Positions 47,211 through 59,482 of a stretch of DNA of 64,000 nucleotides are shown here, piece by piece (position 1 is the first letter of the stretch; every line of letters starts with the position of its first letter). Position numbers and translations under genes: made by a program. The notes below the pieces were generated by a model. The model saw nothing but the letters and a program-made list of their open reading frames with translations. It made no database searches and was not told the DNA's origin. Origin of the DNA: Ulota crispa (taxonomy: Eukaryota > Streptophyta > Bryopsida > Orthotrichales > Orthotrichaceae); contig OY987245.1 in NCBI GenBank assembly GCA_963920765.1, positions 6,774,727-6,838,726 of the forward strand, given 5' to 3'.

Positions 47211-47375
47211 GCATGGTTGAGTGGACCAAAACAGCGGATTAAACCTCATAAAAAGTCCATAATTTTGAGATTTCTGCGATTATGGATCACAAAGTGTTTG
47301 TTTTCCTTTATAAAAATACGTGCATTATAAAAAATAGGCCCAAGCCCATGTAGCCATTAGGAAGGCTTTTGCAAA

Positions 47376-47406
<31 letters not shown>

Positions 47407-47834
47407 GATGTTAAAATCATTAAGATATTGTTGCCTAAACATTCAACCTTAATTTGGGCACTAAAAAGTCCATAGCTTTTATTGTATATTACTTGTTTAA
47501 AATTATAGCACATTTTTGAAATACTTAAAAGATGCTAAATCACATATGTAATCCCTATGTATGCATTATAGCTAGTTAAACACATTATGTTTCTCATTTT
47601 CATAGGATGTTGTGAATGGGATAGTCCAAATATATGCATGAAAAAGTCCCTTATTTCTTATATTATCAATTTTAACAAACATTGATTACATATTTTGTTT
47701 TATGAACAAGTATAGAATATATTCACTAATTTAGAATGATTCCAAGCTTTTTCTTCTATAAGAAATAAGCCATGCAATCAAAACATGTTCCCGAAAATTG
47801 AATGGGACACGCATTTTGGTCCACTTGACCATGC
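47211..47834. mobile_element. TIR insertion with a 27-A run
   Basis: GCATGGTTGAGTGGACCAAAA at the left and TTTTGGTCCACTTGACCATGC at the right are inverted repeats, flanking 620 bp of AT-rich DNA quite unlike the GC-rich array around it. It contains 27 consecutive A (47373-47399). The right end plus flank is repeated once more just downstream (to about 47893). Confidence 0.6.
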
Positions 47835-47945
47835 ATCCACTTGGCTGTTGAATGAGACACGCATTTTGGTCCACCTGACCATGCATCCACCTGGCTGTGA
47901 GCTCTCAGAGCAAGCTTTGCTATGAGGGCCAAGTATTGACTGATG

Positions 47946-48009
47946 GTGGACGGGGATCGATTGGACAGGGATCGATTGGACGGGGATCGATTGGACGGGG
48001 ATCGATTGC
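47946..48009 (+). repeat. 15-bp tandem repeat GGACGGGGATCGATT
   Basis: Four nearly identical units in a row, a recent local expansion inside the LTR minisatellite. Confidence 0.85.
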
Positions 48010-48371
48010 TAACTGGATATTCTTGGGGACAGGGTTACTGCTGGCTGTGAGCTCTCAGAGCAAGCTTTGCTGTGACTTGTGAGGGCCGAGAATTGACTAA
48101 TGTTTGCTGGGACCGACTATTGTCTGGGTGTTCTCAGGGACAAGTGACTGCTGGCTTGTGAGCTCTTGGGCAAGCTTGGCTCGTAAGGAGGTGAGAACTG
48201 CCAATGTGAGCTCTCGAAGCAGGCTCAGCTTGTGAGGAGGTGAGGACTGCCGAGTGTGAGCTCTTGGGCAAGCTCATCTCGTGTGGAGGTGAGAGCTGTT
48301 GATGTGAGCTCTCGAAGCAAGCTCAGCTTGTGAGGAGGTGAGGACTGCTGAGTGTGAGCTCTCGGGCAATT

Positions 48372-48523
48372 CACTACGAGGAAAACTGTCTGAAATGACA
48401 AAAATATTTTTGAATTAGCATAGCCTAATTTACAAAAATTGTCCAATTGGACAATTTTTTTTGTCATTTTGGATACATTTAGTCAATTTGAACATGTCAA
48501 TTAGGACACAATTTCTTGTAATG
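48372..48523. mobile_element. CACTA MITE, 152 bp, second copy
   Basis: Begins CACTACGAGGAAAAC and ends TTTCTTGTAATG, and shares TGGATACATTTAGTCA with 38132-38283, with exactly the same length. Its insertion splits the repeat phrase CTCGGGCAA|GCTCAGCTC, so the empty site can be read from neighbouring units. CAA occurs on both sides, with two extra T at the left. Confidence 0.75.
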
Positions 48524-50256
48524 CAAGCTCAGCTCATGAGAAGGTGAGGGTTGTTGATGTGAGCTCTCGAAGCAAGCTCAGCTCGTGAATGGGTGAGAAC
48601 TGACTGATGGCTGCTCCCGGAGAGGCTGGCAGGGTGAGCTGCAAGTATGGGGAGAGATCAGGAAGTGCGTGAGGTCTCAGAGAGCTACTAGAGGAATTGA
48701 AAGAGTTGGCTACTTAAAGCTGAGCTGAAAGGATTCTAATAGTGCTGCTAGGAGGGCTTGTTTTGGTATAATGATGACGTAGGAGCCTGAGTTTTGGTAA
48801 CGGTAGGGGATTAGGAATGTGGAAGTTTCAAGGCAAGGTATCTATCCTAACTCTAAGACTCTATAACTAATTTCACAATCAAGACTCTAACTATGACTGC
48901 TAGAAAGTATGGAAGAGTTGAATCGCCATGTCATAATCCAACTTCCTAGGGGTTAGTATGACCTAACAACCAATGCTAACTCTCTTCAATGCTTGGAGTA
49001 CTAACACTTCCAAATCAAAGGCTCTAACTACTTGCAAGAGGAAGAACTTCTACCAAAGGTGAGGGATAAGGGGGTTTAAGGCAAGGGGAAAGGACCAAGT
49101 GCTAAGTGGCCAATGAAGGAAAAATGCTTCAAGTGATGAATTGTAAAAAGAAAGTGATGGCAAGTGATGGGTTACAAAAATGTGGGCCTCTTTTTATACA
49201 TTTTTGGGAGGGCCTCTCAAACTTCTATCTAGGAGATCCATAGATCCCTTGAAATCTACCTAAAATCTAAGAAAACTCAAAATAGATGAAATCTAGATGA
49301 AATCTTCATAACTTTTGGAGTATAGTTCTAAACAACAAACAAACGGTGGCATTGGATTCTTTGGCCCCAAAATAGCAAGTTTTGGTTGTTCACACTTTCA
49401 ATTCTAAACTGCAAGGCAACAAGAATCTTTAAAGAAGGGTTAGAGGTGAATGGATGAAAAATCCAAAATTGGGAGTTTACCACCATTTGTGAAATTGACT
49501 TCCCAAGGTTTTTTAACGTTGTCAGGGGAGCCAAGAAGCATTCCTTGCTTCCGTCAACTAGGCTCCAAATGGATGATATCTTGAAATTGGATGTTGAGCA
49601 AGTTCTTGAAATCAGCTGGGTGTTGTCGTTTGGGCCTTGCCACTATCGAAACAACTTCAAATTTGGGGAAATGTCTTAAATCCTTGAGAAACTCTTCCAT
49701 GAATTTTGGTGGCATTTTACTGCCATTTTTCAACCTCTTTTTACTAGGGTTGACCAGTATTCTAGTAGAGTTTTGCTTAGAGTCACGCTATCTGAAAGAC
49801 AAAAGGTATTGAAAACCTTGGGTATAGATGCACCAAATGATATAGTAATTAGGAATGTGAACTAGATGATGTGGCCATTGGCCATGGAACTTTGCTAATC
49901 TACTTCTAAACTAACTTTTTTTAACTAGGTTAGTGGGGACTTTTGGAAGGGATTTCAAACCCTAAGTAGCATTTCCTAAACTAACCTTCTTTAATTAGGT
50001 TAGTGGGGACTTTTGGAGGGAATCCTAAACCCCATGTATGTGTGTAACTCAAACTAGCTAAAACCTACTAAATCTCATTAATTCGCTCCTAATGACTCAC
50101 CAAATGGAGGGGGGGGTAAATAACGTACCGTTAACCATTTAGTCTAACTAATCCAAATCAACATAAGTGGCTATTCCACTTCTATTAATGTAATTTCAAA
50201 GGTAAGTAAAACAAAAAACAAATTCATGACTTCTGATGTTGAATCTAGGACTCACA

Positions 50257-51097
50257 TATTGTACAAAAGCTTGGTCTAAAGCTTGACTCACTCAACTTTT
50301 TTGAATTTCCTAGCACTTTGAAAAATTATATGTATAATTTTTTGTTTTAAAAATTTGAAAACAAACAGTTTAGAATTCCTTCTAAAAAGTTTACCATGAA
50401 TAGAAGTGAATGGTTTTTGCATAAGTTTGGCTCTTAAATTTTTGAGAGATTAACATTTGATTGCAATGGTTTGTGAAGATTTATCTATCTTTTACACATT
50501 TTTTTGAAGACAATCATCTTTGAAGGGTCATTATTTTAAATTTAAATAAGTTTGTGTTGTATCTAGTGGAGGGGTATCATGAGTCAATAGTAAGTGAAGC
50601 ACTTCTCCTTGCCGATTTAAATGATGTCACTCATTTTGTCCAATTCAATGATGACATGTGGCACTTTTGCAACAAAATTCATTATTTTATCTCAAATGTG
50701 TTATGATACCACATAATTTTGTGTTTTTGACGACTTCCATTTCAGTTTAAAATCCATCCTAACAAACTTGAATTTTTTCCAATGTACTTTCATTGACTCC
50801 CTTTTTATAATTAGACTAATGTTGAATGTTTCAAATTGGAAGTAAAATATGTCACAATGAAATGTACATCACTTTTGCATTGAGATTGTGCGCAAGAGCA
50901 AGTATGCAACCGTGAAGATACTATATCATATAGACTACTAGATTAGATTCAAGTGTTCGCATTGATCAATGTTAAACAATAAAACTACGTAAATGATATT
51001 TGCATAAATGGTAATTGTGTAGTTCCATTCTATATTCAATCAAAAGAAGTGAAGTTTTTTGTGGGTTTTATACTTGAGAAAACACATAGATGCAAGG
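50257..51097. other. AT-rich intergenic DNA
   Basis: No domain, element end or repeat family recognised. Confidence 0.5.
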
Positions 51098-51106
51098 TTT
51101 AGTAAA

Positions 51107-51478
51107 GGGAATTGATATGTGCATAGTGGAAGTTGATATATGCACACCCCCAGGTAAACTTTAGATTTCTATCATGAAAAAGTTGAATTTGAAAAATTTG
51201 AATTTAGTTTTGTACTCAGAGACCATGATTTAGTCTAGAACCATAAAAAAGGTTGCAATTTAACAATACCCAATGAAAAAGCTTATCATTGTTTACAAAC
51301 AAAAATAAAAGTAACACTTTATTGATTTTCCTCCTAGTTAAGCTTTTTCATTGGGTGTTATTCAATTGCAACATTTTTTACAAATCTAGACTAAATCATG
51401 GTCTCTAAATCCAAATTGAAATCTAAAATTCACCCAGGATGTGCATATATCAACCCTTGATGTGCACATATCAATTCC
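51107..51478. mobile_element. Mutator-like MITE with 9-bp target duplication
   Basis: The ends GGGAATTGATATGTGCA and TGCACATATCAATTCC are inverted repeats. The exact 9-bp direct repeat TTTAGTAAA flanks the element (51098-51106, 51479-51487), as expected for Mutator-like transposons. Most of the 372 bp can pair with itself. Non-coding. Confidence 0.85.
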
Positions 51479-51639
51479 TTTAGTAAATCATTGTTATATA
51501 ACTATCATTCTAAATAATTATAGTATCATCATACAAAGTTGTACTAGTTGAAAAAATATTTTTTTCAACAACCATCTTAAGAATGGATAATTCATAGTAT
51601 AAACTGATTTCCAATAGCACCATACCCAGCAATAATACA

Positions 51640-51826
51640 ATATTCACCTCCAAGAAAAACAGAGATTAAATTCCACCAATCGCCGTGAATTCTCGTCAGT
51701 GGACCAAATTCTCCTTCGACAATTTCTCCGGATACAGAATTTTGGCTTCAAGGAAGTGCATCCATGGTAACTTACTGGACTCTCGAACGAGCTTGCGTCA
51801 ATGTGCTTCACAACGCACTAACTTAT
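51640..51826. other. Gene-like segment, left part, unidentified
   Basis: About 190 bp of balanced composition in AT-rich surroundings, open on the plus strand (NSRQWTKFSFDNFSGYRIL ... SQRTNL). No domain recognised. Its sequence continues at 53317 when the two intervening transposons are ignored. Confidence 0.4.
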
Positions 51827-52563
51827 GGATAGTTGTAAGAAACACTTCACAATTTTGTCTTAAACACCCTTAAAATTGGTAATACTAGGTAGTACTATGA
51901 GCTTTTGAAATTTTTTTTTAAAAATAAAATAAAATATGGAAAATTTGTAAAACACTTAGAGTAGCATACTTGTGAAAATTCAGACTTACAAAAATTTTAT
52001 TCTAAAAGTTATGCACAAAAATAGAGGGACAAATCATCAACCAAAAGACAATTTCTTTCTTGCATTTTAGAAAATAGCAAAAGAATTCAAAAAAATAAAA
52101 CAAAAATAGCCATTTTTGGTCTCCCTCATTAGCTTGAATTGATGCAATTACTTTTGGAAAATTTGTTTTGGTCTTTTGCCAATGAAGGGAGAAAGGATGC
52201 TCACTTTGAGTGAATGTGCAGGATAGAGAAGTTGGAATCTTGAAAAACCGGTTGGTAGATACGTGTATCTTTATCTCATGAAGCTTTACCCAGATTTGTA
52301 GGCCCAAATTCAAATTTTATGACCCAATGTAGTACTAAAAACCACCAAAACATTAAAGGTAGACATGCAATCTAAAACCTACAAAAAATACCAAAATAAT
52401 TTTAAAAAATTCCCAAAAATTAGTGAACATTTGTAACTTCTACCTCCACCGTCCTTTAAAATTTCATCTCAATCTTGCTTCTCAAGCAAAAGATATGACC
52501 CTATAACATGTAGCCTAGGGGATAGGGGACAAGATGTAGGACACCCGTTTTTTGCAACTACCC
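51827..52563 (+). mobile_element. TIR element with 4-bp TTAT duplication, tandem copy 1
   Basis: Starts GGATAGTTGTAAGAAACACT and ends TTTTTTGCAACTACCC, flanked by TTAT at 51823-51826 and 52564-52567. It is 737 bp and non-coding. Same family and same orientation as the next element, which begins straight after the shared TTAT. Confidence 0.7.
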
Positions 52564-52567
52564 TTAT

Positions 52568-53312
52568 GGGCAGTTGCAAGAAACACTTCACAGTTTTGTC
52601 TCAAACACCCTTAAAACTGGTAGTACTATGTAGTACTATGAGCTTTGAAATAATTTTTTTAAAAATAAAATAAAATATGGAAAATTTGTAAAGCACTTAA
52701 AATAGCATACTTGTGAAAATTCAAACCTAGAAATTTTTTATTCTAAAAGTTATGCACGAAACAAAATCACCAACAAAAAGCCAATTTCATTCTTGCTTTT
52801 AGAAAATAGTAAAATAATTTTAAAAAATAAAATAAAAACTAGCCATTTGATAATCCATTAAACACATTCACATGGTACAATTGCTTTGCTGAAGAATTTC
52901 TTTGTATTTTGCCAATGAAGGGAGATAGGATGCCCACTTTGAGACAGTGTAGATGCCATGGAATTTATAATTTGGCAAAACCCTTTTACAAATGCATGTA
53001 AGCATGCTCCATAAACAATACCCTTGATTTATAGCCCTAGAAAAGCTTTTTTGGATCCAAAATAGTACTAAAAACCCCTAAAATGGCCAAGGTAAACACC
53101 TATTTGGGGGCTATTCAAAAATAGTAAAATAACTTAAAAAAAATTGCAAAAATTATAGAAGGTCTGTAACTATGACATGTGCCTTCCTTTGAAATTTCAG
53201 CTCAAAAGAACTTGCTGCACAAAAGTTACAAGCCAAAAAGCTTACAAGCCAAAAAGCACTTGTAGGAGGTGAAGGGGACAAAAAATATTATAAGTGTTTC
53301 TTGCAATTACCC
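52568..53312 (+). mobile_element. TIR element with 4-bp TTAT duplication, tandem copy 2
   Basis: Starts GGGCAGTTGCAAGAAACACT and ends GTGTTTCTTGCAATTACC, flanked by TTAT at 52564-52567 and 53313-53316. Similar to copy 1 along its length (for example GTAGTACTATGAGCTTT, AGCATACTTGTGAAAATTCA). A third copy is at 59023-60029. Four-base duplications are rare; the superfamily is not assigned (Sola is one group known for 4 bp). Confidence 0.7.
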
Positions 53313-53316
53313 TTAT

Positions 53317-53670
53317 ACAATCCCTTTCCATGGCAATAAACAACAACAATGCTTGGCTTTGGTTCCCCTCCTGGAAGCCCCTATGGCCGTCAATCCAACC
53401 CAAGGCATGAAAGCCATGCAATAGGATGTTGGCGCACAATGTTGACAATTGATATTCTGCATCCAATCACGCTGTCAAATCACTTTTTGGGCTGCGCATG
53501 GTCACCATCATGAACGAGAGCATCTAATCATGGGCTCAGCCTTTGCAATCATTGTGGGATTGATGCCTACCTCCACCTTCTACCCTATGACCGTGATTTG
53601 GTCTCAACAAGAAACAACCATCAAAATAATTTACCGTTGCCATTATCCTTTTAAAGATTTACCTTGAGTT
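53317..53670. other. Gene-like segment, right part, unidentified
   Basis: About 350 bp with balanced composition and open frames on both strands (plus: HHHEREHLIMGSAFAIIVG; minus: ILLHGFHALGWIDGHRGF). I cannot assign a family. Continuous with 51640-51826 across the TTAT sites. Confidence 0.4.
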
Positions 53671-54849
53671 TCTCTTGAAAGGGTAGTAAACCCATCAATG
53701 CTTGTATGGACTAAATTAAGTGTCCGTTTTCATATTGTATTAGTCAAATCAAAGTAATATTGAATATTCTTTGAATATGACATAGGTGTTCTTAGAAAGT
53801 AGAGGCTCAAAAATTACAAGGAAAATAATCATTGTTTCATAGTAAGAATCAAAATTTAGAAGATTTCACAAAGAAGTGGATGGATGTTTTTGTCCTTGGA
53901 CATGGTTTAAACATATCTAATGACTGTTGCATGGCACTAGCAACCTTAAAATATGTATTAAAGCAAGAACAATTTGTGAAACTTAGAAATTCCTATTCCT
54001 TAACTCTATAGTATCTTTGGCCTATAACTCTTTTCATGTAGCCAACAATATGCTATGATTTTGAGTTAAAAATGCGAAAGAAAGGTTATTCTAACTTATG
54101 CTGTTTTGCAATTTAAAAATTTAATTTTAAGAGGGGCAATCTAATGTGGAAAATTTTACAATAACTCCAACTTTTCACAAAATTTTTGGAACTTTTATCT
54201 ATAGAGAATATCAACATTGTGTGTGAAAACGATATACTAAAGATTGTATGTATTGGTAAAATTGAACATATGAAGTGAAAGAATCTAAGGTTTGAATACA
54301 TTGACATAGATTCCAATACTCCATCCTACAAAATCAGCTTCTTCATTGTTATTTAAATTCATAATGTCAGAGTAGGTTTCATCAAGACATGAGCTAGGAA
54401 TCTAATGGAACCTTATGAATTCTGTAAAAGTCCATTCAATTAAATATGAATACAAGAAGTTGGTCTCAATAAAATCAACAAATATTTTTTTTGCTGTATG
54501 GCCTTGACAAAATGTAAAAAAGAAAAAGAAAAAAACACAAGTAAAATCTAAGTACAATTATTTTAAAACCAACTAAGTAGACAAAATTTACAACAATAAT
54601 TGACAAAGGATTATTGCCTAAAATTTCATCATACCTACCTCAAGGATGGAGAAAAAAATATCCTAACAATCAAGTGAATTATATTTACTCTAGTCATGTA
54701 GAAATCCAAGTATATTGCATGTTTGTAAAAAATATCATTAGCTTTGTCCAAAACCAATTTTATAGATGCTCTAAGTATTAAAGTGGTTCCTTGCTTCAAT
54801 CTTATTGCATGTTACTTTTAAATGAGAAGTAAAGGTGTCCATCCTTTAT
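53671..54849. other. AT-rich intergenic DNA
   Basis: Nothing recognisable beyond short ORFs without domains. Confidence 0.5.
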
Positions 54850-54852
54850 TTA

Positions 54853-55794
54853 ACCACTAAAGGATCAAGCCCTTTTTTCTGTGAAAATCACTGAAAACTG
54901 CCACTTTTGGGGGACTAAATAGAAATGTAGGAAATAATTTTTTTTTGGAAATCCAACTATAGGATCTTGCCCTAGACTATGGGAGGTACTTGTGGGAAAA
55001 AAATCAGCTCATTCTAGTTGTAGAGGAGTGAGATATTCACATCTGAAGTGAAAAAATAGTTTTTTACTGCTGCCCAAGAATTTCATAAGCCTTTGACCTC
55101 TCCTATATCAAAAGGATTACTCTACGCAAAGTTGAGCTTTATTTTTTTCATGTAAAAGACCAAGTTAGGTATGTGTGGGAGAATTTTCAAATAAAACAAA
55201 GGTGTGGATTATACTTTGTAAAATCTTGCAATGCCGTAAGGTCATGAAATTTGCATATACACTAGGCAAAATTGGAGGATTTATGTAAAATTCAAAAACC
55301 CAAATTACTTTGATCCAAATGGTGAAAACCAAGGAATCTTAGTCTACTACAACTTGCAAAAAAAAGAGTCAAAACACAAATACACAAAGAGCTCAAAAAA
55401 GTAACACAACAAGTTTTACAAGGGGGAAAATGAATGGAGATTTGGGAGTCCCATACCTACCCGCAAACTAAAACTTCTCATAACTTTCATCTCATCTATC
55501 AATATTGAATGATTCAAAGCTTCCCAAATACATAAAAATCTAAAGAACCAATTTCAAATTTTTATTTAAAAAAATTGCAAATTTTTTGTTTTTTTGCCCA
55601 ATTTGCCCATGTATTTTAGTTATTCATGCATTTCTTCAATAAATGTATGGAATGAAGAAAAAATTAGATGCCCACACAATCTTATAATTCCTCATCTTCA
55701 ATAAAAGTTTCAAAAAATCGTGCAAAGTAGTTTAGCCAGAGGTACATGCTCAAAATCCCAAATGTCCCCCGAAGGGACAATGGTCCTTTAGGGA
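54853..55794. mobile_element. PIF/Harbinger-like element, TTA duplication
   Basis: The left end ACCACTAAAGGATC follows TTA (54850-54852). The right end GGTCCTTTAGGGA precedes TTA (55795-55797). The right 350 bp match the right side of 38601-40471 (GAATGAAGAAAAAATTAGAT) and contain one arm of foldback 4. No transposase was seen. Confidence 0.7.
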
Positions 55795-55797
55795 TTA

Positions 55798-57812
55798 AGG
55801 AAAACCAATCAGATCTTGCACTACAAATCTATGAAAGCTAATGAAGTAGAGGTTCCATAAAGAATCTTATCACCCCTTTAAAGGGGTTGCATATCTGAAA
55901 ATAATTTTCAAGGTGTTGTCAAGATTTATTTATAAGCCATATTTCTTCAACTCAAATTTTTACCAACTTAGTTACAAATTATTTGAATGGGAATTAAAAG
56001 AAGCATTAATCCCTCAAAACTTAAGGTATTACGTTTCAGCAACCCATAAATGCAATGAAATCACATGTATGGAAAAAGCTTAATTTGGTTGTACATCCCT
56101 AAAACGTTAGGTCATGCTATTATTTTCTAATTTTGTCTAGGTCTCCATGTCATCTATGTTGATAGAATATATATTTTAAACCTTAAAAGTATGTTTCCAT
56201 CAAAACTTATATTTTCAAGTCCAAGAAGAATGCCTTTAAATAAATACTCCAAAAATAAGTAAAAATTAATAAACTTAGAAGTTGTTGCAATAAGCACTTA
56301 GCATTACAAAATTAAAAGAGGAGAATTCTTGCAGAAATGATTAAATCAAAAATTCATTACTCTAACAATTTGTTTCAAAATTAATTGTTAAACATTGAAG
56401 AAAAAAATGGTGGATCTTATATTAAATTTACAATTCATTGGTTATGGTCTAAAACTATAGATAAGGGTTGCTATTTTGTTGTGGTGAAGTATAAAAAAAT
56501 CACACAATGCCAAAAAAAAAAAAAAATACAAATCCAGGCATAATTCAAAAATAATTATTAGTTAGGGCAAATTAGTGATACCGCCTCTTCTTTGCTTAGT
56601 CTAGTATTGAACACCATCCACTTGAAGCTCATTACTCAACCTTTGGTACCCCAAGAACCCTTAGCATTTGCCCACATATGCAAATATTGACCCCTTATTG
56701 TTGCACTTCCCACAATACACTTCATAGTAGGCTACATTTTTTAACAATTTTGGAAGCAAACTCTCTTAAGTCTACCAACTTGCCCAATGACATGGCAACA
56801 ACAATATTATCCTAATGCCCTTGTTTACAATTAATAGCGAACCATGCCCCTATTTATATAAATTTTTGGTGATTTTATGGCTTTAAAAAAGAAACTCCCC
56901 CCTATTTATTCCTCTAAAATGCAAACTATCACACATCTCCAAAATAAGAAAAATCTTAGAGTATTCATAGTCCTTGAGGAGTTGAACCTTAATTCCTAAG
57001 CGCCCAAGCCATTTCCACCAAAATTAGGGTTTTGGTCAAAATAAGGATTTTGGGAGACTTAAAATTTTGATGCATTGTATCTCAATTAGTTGGATCATCC
57101 ACAAAAAGGGAATGTTGAAGACAATGGAGCATCTACGTATTAAACAATTTGCAAATTTTGAGAATAATTGACCATTGGAGATGGGAGATTATAACATTTT
57201 ATCAAACAATATGTAATGACAAAATCTCAAATTTTTTGGCAAGTTGTTGCTATTTATAGATTTTTTCAAAATTCTATAAGCTCCTAATTAATCGTGATCA
57301 ACAAGATTAGATGTGAATGCACACACTTCCAAACTGTTGAAGACTATTCTTTTTGGATGTTAAGTTTTAGGATTTCAAATTGCTATTGCACAAAAAACAA
57401 TGATTAGCCTAGATGGTGATGGTTGCCATGACAAGATTCTAAAACATGCTTGAACCCTTGGCAACATACTTCTTGCTACCAGCCTACCACAAAGCACATG
57501 CAAGGAAGCCTTGCAAGGATTATTGATCGATTGCAGCTTGGAAGACAATGCTTACCACCTTGCACAATTGCACCCTATGGTGTTCTACCCAATTGAAACT
57601 CTTGAGGCACTCATACAACATTTGGCTTGCCTTGCCATTACTCCACTTACAGGGACCACTTGAATGCCTTGATAATTGTAATTTATAGCAAGGTCAAAAA
57701 ATTAAATCCAATGACTCAAAGAGGCATGTAAAATCATGTGAGGCTACTTAGGTGACATTGGCTTTGTATTGTCCCCTTTGCTGAGTAATTTTTTTCTAGG
57801 CTTGATTTGGTA
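55798..57812. other. AT-rich intergenic DNA
   Basis: 2 kb with no recognised gene. A stretch near 57420-57680 is somewhat richer in GC, with codon-like texture but frequent stops, perhaps an old gene or transposon remnant. Confidence 0.45.
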
Positions 57813-57815
57813 TTA

Positions 57816-58045
57816 GAGAAATTTTGAGCCCTCCAAAAGGCCCTTACATATGGCAACGCGGTACATTATGGAGGGAAATTTTATTTTATTTTTTATTTTA
57901 TTTTATTTATAGTACTAAAACCGCCGTGGCATTTGATCTAATAGCTTGCATATGTCAAAATTTGTTTTAGAAATGGCAGCTTTTTTCTCTATTTGCACAT
58001 CTCTCTTGCAATGGTAGGGGTCTTCTAGAGGGCTCAAATTTTCTC
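57816..58045. mobile_element. GAGCCCTCCA-family MITE, short copy 1
   Basis: Ends GAGAAATTTTGAGCCCTCCA and GAGGGCTCAAATTTTCTC. 230 bp, flanked by TTA on the left and TAA on the right. The interior CCGCCGTGGCA and TCTATTTGCACATCTCTCTT are shared with the copy at 59388. Confidence 0.75.
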
Positions 58046-58095
58046 TAATGAAAGCCTCTAAATTGTTTGGAAGTTAGCTAACATTTGATGGGAAG

Positions 58096-58429
58096 TAAGG
58101 TATTAAGAGGCTCATAAACCGACCATCTAAGGGCTGAAACTCAATTTTGGAGTGGTGGAACTTCTTGAAATAGTTTTCAATAAGTTTTACTTGAAAGACA
58201 AGAGGAATTGGCATTTAACCCAAATTTTTTCATATTTTTTGGAGTTTGATGGAATTAGTTATGAAATTTTGAAGTGGAAAGGCCATAGGGCTCTAAAACC
58301 GCCCACCTCCTCAAATGTATGTCCATTGTACATTACATAAAGGCTATGAACAAAAACATGTTCTGGTAAAGTTCATTTGAGGAGGTGAGTGGTTTCAATG
58401 CCCTAACAGAGTCCGAACCTCCTACCTTA
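58096..58429. mobile_element. MITE related to the one inside the receptor gene
   Basis: Ends TAAGGTATTAAGAGGCTCAT and GTCCGAACCTCCTACCTTA, matching the ends of 21558-21959. It contains an internal inverted pair, CCCACCTCCTCAAATG/CATTTGAGGAGGTGAG (about 58301-58390). Confidence 0.55.
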
Positions 58430-59387
58430 TGTGAACTAGTCAATATCCAAACACAATTTTGTATACGTTTTCACAATAATAATTTTAATGCCCTTCAAAT
58501 CATACAAAATTCATGTTAAAATTTGTGATCTATATAATGTACCGGACTTGCTTGCCAAGTGCGTTACAGATGCTTTTATGCATTGAAATCCTCCAAATGT
58601 ATTCTTGTTATCCCCTAATGCCCAAGGGTGATTTTCTTGTTTTTGCAAGGCAGTTTTGAAGTTTTTGAATTGTTCTTGTAAGATTATTAACACATTTTAA
58701 AACAACTTTGATTTTAGAATCTTGAATTTTAAGGCTCCTAGATGGCGCTACCCAAAAAATTCAAAGTGGCCATGTAGATTTTAAGATATTTGTGATTGAA
58801 TGTGGATGAGTATGGAAACTTTTTCTTTTTTGGAGGGGTCCCAAAACTTTTAATGTAAATTGGCAACTTTTGGATACAAAATTGGGAAACAACCACTTGG
58901 GATACTTTAGTGTTTATTGTTGTTACTCCCCCTTCCAAATCCATGACCACAATTTCACAAGTAAGATTGCAATGTAACTGTTAAAGCATGATTGCATGAT
59001 ACAAAGTTTGATTTCCTGATACGGGTGATTGCAAGAAACACTTGTACTATTTCTTGTCCCCTTCACCTCTTGCAGGTGCTTTTTGGCTTGTAACTTTTGC
59101 GCAACAAGTTCTTTTGAGCTAAAATTTCAGAGGAAGGTACATGTCACAATTACAAACCTTCTGTAATTTTTGTAGTTTTTTTAAAATTATTTTACTATTT
59201 TTAAACAGCCCCCAAATAGGTGTCTACCTTGGCCATTTTAGGGATTTTTAGTACTATTTTGGGTCCAAAAAATCTTTTCTAGGGCTATAAATTAGGGGTG
59301 TTGTTTATGGAGCATGCTTACATGCATTTATATAAGGGTTTTGCCAAATTATAAATTCCATAGCATCTACATTGTCTCAAAACCTTT

Positions 59388-59442
59388 GAGAAATTATGAG
59401 CCCTCTAGAAGGCCCTTACAAATGGCAGCGCGATATATTATG

Positions 59443-59482
<40 letters not shown>

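Larger units (their letters stand above)
46720..48620. repeat. GAGCTCTC-rich minisatellite in the third LTR
   Basis: Many imperfect units contain GTGAGCTCTCGGAGCAAGCT, CGGCTCGTGAGG and GGGTGTTCTCGGGGACAGG. The array is interrupted by the insertions at 47211-47834 and 48372-48523. It replaces the different minisatellites found in the other two copies. Confidence 0.7.
43059..50256 (+). mobile_element. Solo-LTR-like fossil (third copy), heavily invaded
   Basis: Starts TGTGAGTGTTAAAACC and ends AGGACTCACA, as in the copies at 25211 and 28014. The right 1.1 kb (about 49170-50256) aligns closely with 27650-28010 plus 31363-32074. Other insertions inside are the CACTA element at 43264-46006, a TIR insertion at 47211-47834 and a CACTA MITE at 48372-48523. 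Without these it is near 3.7 kb. No 5-bp duplication survives at its flanks. No gag or pol sequence was seen. Confidence 0.65.

Noticed and set aside
47373-47399. Poly(A) tail of a LINE or processed gene
   Set aside because: No coding remnant precedes it, no target duplication brackets it, and it lies within a TIR-bounded insertion.
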